NCBI RefSeq assembly: GCF_002443255.2
Contig: NW_019211454.1
Span: 30,023,565 to 30,087,564, forward strand
Reading direction: 5' to 3'
DNA length: 64,000 bases
Origin: Varroa destructor
Lineage: Eukaryota > Arthropoda > Arachnida > Mesostigmata > Varroidae
A model generated the notes under the pieces. The model was not told the origin of the DNA, did no database searches, and saw only the letters and a program-made list of their open reading frames with translations. Each line of letters begins with the position of its first letter. The stretch's first letter is position 1. Positions 56,719 to 64,000 of the stretch are shown here, piece by piece. The translations under genes were made by a program, and so were the position numbers.

Positions 56719-56789
56719 GTATTATATATATATAATACGACCAGCTATATACATACATATATATATATATGTATGTATATAACTGGTCG
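56719..56789. repeat. Two abutting palindromes, AT-rich
   Basis: A 20-base perfect palindrome (56719-56738) shares its last base with a 52-base palindrome (56738-56789) that has no spacer and 25 of 26 matched pairs; the mismatch is C56745 against A56782. The larger one is framed by unique ends (CGACCAG/CTGGTCG) around a TATATACATACATATA core. The unique ends mean it is more than a microsatellite. Confidence 0.85.
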
Positions 56790-58379
56790 CAAAGAAGCAT
56801 ATGTGTGCGCCATTTATCTGTGTGGGAAGTAGGCGTATACCGTGTAACACCAATATGATCACTTCGAAAAGCTTTGAGAGCTTCCTGATTTCGAATGGAC
56901 GTTTTCCATTAAGAGGTTTGGAGGCTAGCTTGAAACTAGCAACAAAAGCTAACTCGGAACTCTAGTTAGCGTGAAACAATTGCAAGCTAAGTTTATATTG
57001 AATACTTACCTCAAGATGACAAATGCTAAACGATACGTGTTAACTTACGTCTAGAGCAACTTATTAGTGAGTTGCGCCATCGATCCAAGTCCCCCGATAG
57101 ACGAAGACGGAAACCATAATTATCAGCAAATTGCAGGCTGGATTAGTTCGCAGAATTTTTTTTTAGAACTTACATATGCTTCTGCTTAAAATGTAACAGC
57201 GCTACATACTAATCATCGAAGCATTGCTGAGAATTCAAGCAGTTCTCTATCGTAGTTTCAAGCTTGCTTAGTGGTGTAATACCAAAGGGAACTAAATTAC
57301 TAAAGGAACGTAAGTTTAGGATAACTTAAACTTAAAACGGCTTAGCGCTACATTCGTTCCCGAAAAATGGGGGTTTCTGAAATTTCTGATTTAAAAAAAT
57401 ACAAATCATGAAATTACCTAAACACGCAGATTGTTCAGAAAAACATCTATTTTCTTAACGAAAATTTTAATTTATAGTGATGTGTTCATTTAACAGATAC
57501 GTGCGGTATCATGACGAGCTTTGCAAAATTGATCCGTAACCGTGTTCAAGCTGATCGCACGGATAAGCGCACGTTGGATGTCGTCTGATCCCTCAGCGAA
57601 TCAAACCGTATTATTAAAGTTAGTAATTCTAGTATACATTTACTTGTAGTCTACATCGAATTAATTGATGTTCATTACCTATAAAAAAAAAATTATATAT
57701 ATACATGAGGTTTGAGTATCAGTACGTATGTGCATACATACGCAGGACCTCGCACTATCACGTCGACATACCTAATAGACAATTACGAGCGCGGACATTA
57801 TCCAGTATTGATTTCATTTCGTTTCAAAGATAATCTTCTCCTCTTCATTTCGACTTTCCTCTTTCTCGACACGTAGCACGAGTTGCGGGCCATCGAAGAC
57901 AAAGTTTCCAAGAGAAGCTCACGTATGCTTACATACACATGCCCACATACACCGCTCATACACATGCCCAGTCTAGCTGGCGGGATACTCGTGAGTAACC
58001 AGTCGTTCCAGTTAGAGTGTTTAACGTAACTCCTGTTGGGCTGGAGATTGATGCAAAAGGGTCTTGGGGCAACGTACTTTAGGAGCTCGTCTGGCAGGAT
58101 GGATGGGCGTCTGAAAAAGCTCGGGTCAGTCTGTGGTCGCTCGTTTAAGGTCCCAGGCTCTGGGGCACTCATGGCGTCATGTTGGTGGCCTTCTGTGTTA
58201 CTGCTGCTGTTATTGCTTCTACTCTGGGGTAATGACTACTAGTAACCGCCTGAATAACCATCACTGCCATTCCCACTACCACAGCTACGATCGACGCCTT
58301 CATGAACATCAACACAGAGACCGTATGGGTCTGGGCCAGGCCAAGCCAGAACCCGCGCACTCAGACTAATCCAGCATCG

Positions 58380-59130
58380 CATCAGCAGCAAGCGGCCTGC
58401 CTGGCCTGGCCTGGCAGGCTCGGCTGCTGTGCTCCTCTATTCTTCGTGTGACGTCACGGTGAGGGCCGTGTTGGCGGTGCTACTGCTGCTGGTGATGGCA
58501 GCGGCGACGGCAGCAGTGTGTGGCGATGTTGCTGTGGAAGTGCGAGCGAACAGAACCCTCCGTTAGGCGCCGCCCCGTGCCGCTCCGTCAGCTGCCAGCC
58601 ACCGAGCCAACATGTCGGCGAACGGACGGACGGTCGAACGGACGGAGCCACAAACAGGCGGGAGATCCGCCGGCCGGGGAGGAGGGAGGGAGGAAAGGCC
58701 CGTGCCTGTGTTGCGTGTGTATGTGTGTGTGCAAGTGTGTGAATGTCTTTCTACGCTGCGCTGCTTTAGCCAAGCTCTGCTGTGTCTAGCGCTGTAAATG
58801 TGCGCGTCTATAGCTGACTGTAATAGCGTTGTATGTGTATATGTGTACGTAAGTGTCTGCCGTCAAACGAAGAACGAGCCGACTAACTAAACGAACGAAC
58901 GCGAGCGAACTGCCGACGGACGTAAGCCGCGTTGCTGCTGCTGCGGTTGTTGCTGCTCGTGCGACTACCACGGGAGGCTCTTCGTTCAGCGTTTCCCGCT
59001 AGGACGACCCCTGCTGCCTCTGTAGTTGAACTGCGCGCCGGCGCCGTCAGATCTGCAACTGAAACGGATTCGAAACGAGGCCGACATCGGGAACGAACGG
59101 CAAACCACTGGCGGACAGTGAACACATCAT
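58380..59130. promoter_or_regulatory. CpG-rich tract upstream of dac, candidate promoter or 5' noncoding exon region
   Basis: This is the most GC- and CpG-rich stretch close to dac, ending about 1.1 kb before its ATG. It contains a short inverted repeat built on GCCTGCC/GGCAGGC (58395-58419), a GGAC-type repeat around 58620-58650 and GT-rich runs around 58720-58745. Several short open frames occur on both strands with no recognisable protein, consistent with high GC rather than coding. The position and composition suggest a promoter or leader exon. There is no clear TATA box, and initiation there is inference. Confidence 0.35.
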
Positions 59131-59953
59131 GACCCACTGCTATGCGCTATGAGTCGTTCGCTACGAAACGAACAAAACGATCGTAAACACGCCAGAGCGC
59201 AGCGTTCGAGCAGATACACAGCGGCAGGATTTACGAGTAACACAAATATATAATAATATTGTTGTGTATTGATATAGGATGTTCCGGCGAAAAGGAAAAG
59301 AGGACGATATCTTGGATCCAATTTGACTCAATATCGAAGGTGGCCCTATGGCAATGTACAGTGAACGATACTAATTGGAGTTGGCATTCTGTAAGAAGAA
59401 GTGAAAGTGTACGTTTTTGCATTGATCCTGCTGGTGGTCCCTCAGTAGAGTACAGAGCAGATAAAGACCCGGAATAGATCAAGGTAAGGCGCGGGCAGCA
59501 CGACGTTCTCATAGTCCGGAAGAGAGCGCAATACCACCGCAGTGCACGGCGATCAACGACGACAGTGGCAGCCGCTCGCTTCAAGCAGCTGATTGAACTG
59601 GCCCAATGATTAACAACTGATCAGTTAGGCTCTCCTCGTGGTGAGGTAGCTACAGTGAGAATGTACCCGGCAGTTCCGGATCGCTCGCGCAGTAACACTC
59701 CAACGAAGACCGAATTAGAGGTGCGTTGAAGACTGGCGAGGGTTGTGTCATACACGCGGCGCTCACAGCTATAATAACTATGCCTATATGTATGTTTGTA
59801 TGTGAATGTGAATTTGTGTGTCTTGGAAATAGGGGCTGGATTTGATGACGAAGTGGGATTATGTACTGTGATGAATAACTTCGGTTTCCTATCAGAAGCA
59901 ATCGATAAATTGGCACGAGCTTTTTTCGAGCTTCAGATGCTAATATAGGCTAG
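59131..59953. other. Noncoding stretch between the CpG-rich tract and the dac uORFs
   Basis: I see no protein-family match here. A donor-like AAG|GTAAGG occurs at 59481-59489. A 22-codon ATG frame lies at 59661-59729 with A at -3. The segment could be 5' leader, promoter-proximal sequence or an intron within the leader; sequence alone does not decide. Confidence 0.4.
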
Positions 59954-60174
59954 ATGGACATCGCAACGACGTTAAAGCTATCACTGATCGATTGGAAATT
60001 CACACAAACGAACAAAATTATACTACTATCGTCTTCGAAAGTGAGATGGACGTAAATGAATTGGTACAGCATACGAAAAAAATATAGCTTTTTATGCAGA
60101 GAGTGACGCGGTTCATCTTCGTTACAAGTAACCGTTTTGTAGAAAAGCTTCTGAGGACAACAGAGAAGAGCTAG
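59954..60174 (+). promoter_or_regulatory. Series of three short upstream ORFs before the dac start
   Basis: Three ATG-initiated short frames precede the dac ATG. uORF1 is 59954-60055 (33 codons plus TAA), and its stop is followed directly by the ATG of uORF2, 60056-60106 (16 codons plus TGA). uORF3, 60094-60174 (26 codons plus TAG), overlaps uORF2 and is in the same frame as dac. Each uORF has T at -3, a weak start context, whereas the dac ATG has G at -3 and +4. If this segment is in the mRNA leader, the arrangement would favour leaky scanning or reinitiation at the dac start. Whether it is transcribed is unknown. Confidence 0.4.
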
Positions 60175-60207
60175 CCCCGGACCACTCATCAAGGTTATCG
60201 ACGCGAT

Positions 60208-60812
60208 ATGGATGATTCGGGTTCGAATTCGCCGCCGCCCACAATGATTCCAAGCGTTTATCGTGACCATCCTCCGCGGAGATCCGTCTCCCCGGAAGGC
60301 GGCTCGTCAAAAGGCAGATCAACACCAAGCTCTCCAGTGTCATCGGGATGTCTCCCATCGGCCAGGTACCCAGGAGTGCCTGCGTTCATGCTCAATGGCG
60401 GTCAACTAGCTAACCGCTATTCGATGTTGGCCGCCCAACAACGCTTTCAACTTGAACAACCTCCTGCGGCGCAGAGTCGAGGCAACTCCCCGCCAGGAAT
60501 CGCCTCCGACGTTGCCGCTTCCGACTGCCGTTTGATCGACTACCGTGGAGCGAAAGTGGCAGCTTTCAGCGTTGCAGGCGAATACCTGCTGTGTCTTCCG
60601 CAAGCGTTCGATTTATTCCTTAAACACCTCGTCGGTGGTCTTCATACAGTCTATACGAAGCTTAAAAGATTAGACATCACGCCAATCGTGTGCAACGTAG
60701 AACAAGTGCGCGTCCTTCGAGGGCTGGGAGCAATCCAGCCAGGTGTAAACCGATGCAAGCTCTTGTCGTGCAAGGACTTTGACGCACTCTACAAAGACTG
60801 TACGACCGCAAG
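60208..60812 (+). CDS. dac: Dachshund (DACH family) transcription cofactor, first coding exon, partial gene
   Basis: Encodes the N-terminal 201 residues, plus two bases of the next codon, of a Dachshund protein. This is a nuclear Ski/Sno-related cofactor that works with Eyes absent and Six/Sine oculis proteins in eye, limb and neural development (family knowledge). Residues 1-105 are low-complexity and rich in Ser/Pro, with many SP/TP sites, and look disordered. Residues about 106-201 are the SKI/SNO/DAC (DachBox-N, DD1) domain; diagnostic runs are CLPQAFDLFLKHLVGG (residues 129-144), TVYTKLKRL (147-155), VCNVEQVR (161-168) and LGAIQPGVNRCKL (173-185). The start is supported by an in-frame TAG at 60172-60174 and a strong context (G at -3, G at +4). 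The open frame runs only four bases past the exon, to a TAA (60814-60816) embedded in the splice donor. The remaining linker and C-terminal DachBox-C lie outside the window. Family assignment is very secure; use of this exact ATG is an inference. Confidence 0.95.
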
Positions 60813-60818
60813 GTAAGC
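60811..60818 (+). other. dac: Splice donor ending dac exon 1
   Basis: The sequence GCAAG|GTAAGC is a near-consensus donor, with the intron starting at 60813. It sits where the conserved SKI/SNO/DAC domain finishes (residues DCTTA) and interrupts a codon after its second base (phase 2), beginning AG. An AGC or AGT serine on completion would match the Ser that follows this point in known DACH proteins as I remember them. Confidence 0.85.
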
Positions 60819-63800
60819 TTCAACATATGATACAATTAGTTACTCGGCGTCTCATTATCGCCATATAATGCAAGCTATACTGGTTTATCAAACCCCTAAC
60901 TGGCGAGATCTTCTATTATACTGCAAAGTAATGGACCTCGACCTCTATTAACAGTTTATCACACGATCATAAGTTTCACGGTGAATCATTACTCGTTAGA
61001 GCAATGAAACCAACGTACTCTTTAAATGCTTTGTTTCGTTAACACAAAATATGTTACTTGTTTTATATATATCTGTTTAGGAAAAAATATATATATATCT
61101 ATATATATTTTCCTAAACAGTTGAAGTGACTCGGAACTTGTTTTGACGCTTTATAGGATAAAGAAGTGTTGTACTTGAGCATAGGCCTACTTTGTTAAGC
61201 ACAATATGGCACTTTTACACACACGCGCCGTTTGATTGAACGATATTTATTTAGTTGATGGTTGTTTGTGAAGAAATTGGCCTTTATTACCGTATAATAG
61301 ATCATTTCTGCTACTCCGCCTCCCCCCGAAGTTGAATTCGCTGTGAAGACAGTCCATACACACCATAATTACTCGTGAAGCGTTATCGATATACTGCGTT
61401 CTACAAACGAATCGAAAGGAAAGCGATCCGATATAGTTAGCTTAACGACATCGTCCAAAGGACCAGCCAGCAGTTGAGGACAACAGGTACAGACAAGCAT
61501 AAGGTTCAAAGTACTGAAGAACACAATACTGCCCCACAATAGTCCCTGAAACCCCAGCGGCTACGGTCAAATACCAAAACAGCAGCGTGAAGGACGAAGC
61601 TGTAATACAATAGCTACCCCTCGAAACCGCTGGTCATAATTCAGCATTCACGGCAATCGATGGAATGAAGCACAGTATTATTATTGTAATTATAGATACT
61701 CCTTTAATTGAAATACAGTACTTTAATACATAGCATAGAATAGGCGTGAGCTTTGTTTCGCTCATTTGCCCGCCAGTGCAAAGGAGAACAAAAGCAAAAG
61801 GGGCGCGTATCATATGTATATTTCTGAAGTAATATGTATTCTGCCGTACAAGAGTGTACAAGTTCATTATTGACCCACCGATCATCGCTAATGTGATGTT
61901 GTGTATATACCATTAAAGGACCTTATTTTTTGCGGGTCTTTCGTGTTCTGAAGCTGCTCCGTAGCAATTCCTGGTCGAGACATCCGGGTGCGACGGAAAT
62001 ATGCTGAGATTGGCAGGGCCCATTTCGCCTCATCTTTTTAAAGCACTCCTCTGATAGTTCCTGTCATTGCCGCAACTCCTTCTTCATGTGCTGGGTTAGG
62101 TAGCTAACAGCCAATTCTGTGTAAGGAACTTATAATAAAAATAAGTTAATAATAGACGGTTCTTTCTGTAGTAACTTATATAAAAAGGACAAGTTTCATC
62201 TTATCCATCAAAATACAACCTACTAGCACACCCAGAAAGGCCTAGAATTTGCCACCTCTATAGCAGCAATGAGGTACATGCGTTTGGAATAAAGCCTTGA
62301 TGTCGAATCGGCGTCACATAGAAGAGTACATTTCAACAGGACTTAATGGCGGCGGCCGACACTAAGATGTATATAAAAAAGACGAACAAATAAAAGTCAT
62401 GTTCCGTAGACTTGTGAAGCATGTAACCGCGATACGCGGTCCCTAGGCAGTCATGAGAGCAAGCACATCACAGCTCTTTAGAATAAATCGAGATTTAAGG
62501 AAAGCAGCAGAAACTTCAAATTGGAAAGTTTTCAAGGTGGATGCATATAGTTTACCGCAAGTGGTCAAACCCTTGAAAATGCTTACATAATGACTAAAGT
62601 AATGTGACCAGCTTTTTTTTTGTTGGCACATTTAGCGGAATCTGCTAGAAATGAGGCGAACGCTAAAGCACTGGGTTTTGTTAGCAGACCCAAAATTTCT
62701 AAAACTGTATTTTAGCTGGCGTTCATGCTTACGCGTTTCGGAGCCGAATACTTCCTCGTTTGCCCGATGCCTATCCGCTCAGTACTCAAATGTTTTACCT
62801 TGATAACAAACGGTGCGGTCCTTCCACTGTAGCCCCCTTCTTCGAGCATTTCTCCAATCGCTGCATTTATAGTCGTCCTAGCAAATCACAAGGTGGAATC
62901 TACATAGTAAAATCAATAGAGAGAGTGCTTATTCCATCTAGTAGTACCAATAGTAAGCTCCGGGTTCTGCATCGTTCAGCTGTCCTTTCCAGTTATTGCG
63001 TTGGTAATACGTGTGGCGTCTGGCCGCAACAAAATACCACAGCGCCAACCGTACGTTTCAGCATGAGGAATCGCTCGCCAACAATGTCGTGATCCTCTCG
63101 ACGGTGCCATTCGACGCGTTTTCTCATTAACAGCATCGAAGTGGCACGAACTGTAGAAATACGCGGACGGACAAAACGTATATATACATATATATTGTGT
63201 TTACGGGAGAATCTAAATTCTTTGCGTTGACGGCGAGTTAGGGTACGTTTTGTGTTGATGAATCCGTGTATTTGTCGATGCGGAAAAGAGAGGCAGACAG
63301 ATAGAGCTAACCGAGAGATACGGCCGATATCTGTTATTGTATGGTTCGCAGGTTGGAGCCAATTCTTCCTATTAGATTTTCCATCTACGTCTCGACGTTC
63401 GGTCACATCTGACCGCGTCCGCTTTTTCATGCTCTCGATTTTTGCTTCAAAACTTAAAAATCCACTTTCGAAAACGGCGCTCAGTAGGCGAGCTAAGCCA
63501 TTTGACTAATTAAATTTATGTAAAATGGTCGCGACAAATATTTTAGAACATAGTAATTTCGTTATCCGCTTATCGATAAGGGCTATTAATTATCGTTCAC
63601 TACCTAATTTGCTTGACAAAGAGCAATCATGAATTTTCGCTAAATGATACGTCCTTATGCCTAATCCATATATATAATTGCATAAAATTTGCCCTTTCTC
63701 TTTATCCACTTTTAAGGTGTCTGCTATCAAATCTCTCCATCTCAACTAATGTACATTAGCAGACGACAGTGAACCACAATAATGGAGTTGATTAAATCTC

Positions 63801-64000
63801 TCTTAGCGTCGTTAAAGGGAAGGCAGAAGCGCCGTCGTTATCGGAAAAATGAGCATTTCGTATAAACCCGCCGTGCCACAAAACTAACAGGACAGAAGTC
63901 AGTCAAATAGACAGTTATCTAGATAAATACGGATATATCCAGGACACTACAATCAGCGGAACAGCACGAACTAATCATAAAAATGTGATTGTTTGCCGAA
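60813..64000 (+). other. dac: 5' part of the first dac intron
   Basis: There is no further Dachshund-like coding sequence up to the window end; in particular I saw no exon resembling the arginine/proline-rich segment that follows the DD1 domain. The stretch is AT-rich and noncoding. It contains an inverted repeat at 61073-61120 and an AT-rich dinucleotide patch near 63178-63195. Open frames here are short and overlap on opposite strands, as expected by chance. Confidence 0.75.
61073..61120. repeat. Inverted repeat in the first dac intron
   Basis: The arms CTGTTTAGGAAAA and TTTTCCTAAACAG pair for 13 bp. After a 2-base bulge (61086-61087) another 8 AT pairs form, leaving a 4-base loop at 61096-61099. 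The unique outer arms set it apart from the nearby AT microsatellite. Confidence 0.8.

Larger units (their letters stand above)
38201..58379. other. Gene-poor noncoding region upstream of dac
   Basis: There is no supportable protein-coding gene. GC-richer patches lie at about 38.2-38.7, 47.0-47.4, 49.4-51.2 and 56.0-56.5 kb, separated by AT-rich unique sequence. In an animal genome, long noncoding tracts beside a developmental regulator commonly carry enhancers; that is expectation from biology, not something read from this sequence. Confidence 0.6.

Noticed and set aside
59661..59729. Possible alternative dac first exon encoding 20 residues and ending at a GAG|GTGCGT donor-like site
   Set aside because: It would splice in phase 0, but no AG at the needed frame exists between the in-frame stop at 60172-60174 and the dac ATG, so it cannot extend dac at the N-terminus directly. 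It was kept only as a possible uORF.
1..64000. CRISPR arrays, bacterial operons, rRNA genes or phage-like modules
   Set aside because: There are no regularly spaced direct repeats, no long co-directional open frames and no rRNA-like sequence. The gene found is an intron-containing animal gene.

Overview
This is metazoan nuclear DNA, AT-leaning with plentiful CpG, many AT-rich, CA/GT and trinucleotide microsatellites, and very low coding density. The only protein-coding sequence I can defend is the first coding exon of the transcription cofactor gene dachshund (dac/DACH), at 60208-60812 on the + strand. It carries the near-invariant SKI/SNO/DAC DNA-binding fold of the Dachshund family and ends at a consensus splice donor, so this is an intron-containing animal gene. 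The unusual N-terminus and compact non-vertebrate sequence style suggest an arthropod, possibly a chelicerate such as a mite. The species cannot be fixed from the sequence alone.

Layout: 1-58.3 kb is gene-poor. It contains no open frame that looks like a protein family, and its many short open frames are about as long and numerous as chance predicts. It holds microsatellites, several strong hairpins/palindromes, three decayed tRNA-like stretches that may be tRNA genes or SINE heads, and a few GC-richer islands (notably 49.4-51.2 kb). At 58.4-59.1 kb there is a CpG-rich tract 1-2 kb upstream of the dac start codon, the best candidate for the promoter or a 5' noncoding exon. Between it and the start codon lie several short upstream ORFs. 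From 60813 to the window end is the beginning of the first dac intron; no further dac exon was found there.

Developmental regulators such as dac usually sit in large gene-poor territories with distal enhancers, and the long empty upstream region fits that pattern. I could not identify individual enhancers by eye. No new multi-gene system is visible. The observations most worth checking are the upstream ORF series before dac, the near-perfect hairpins at 18.9, 56.7 and 61.1 kb, and the tRNA-like elements.
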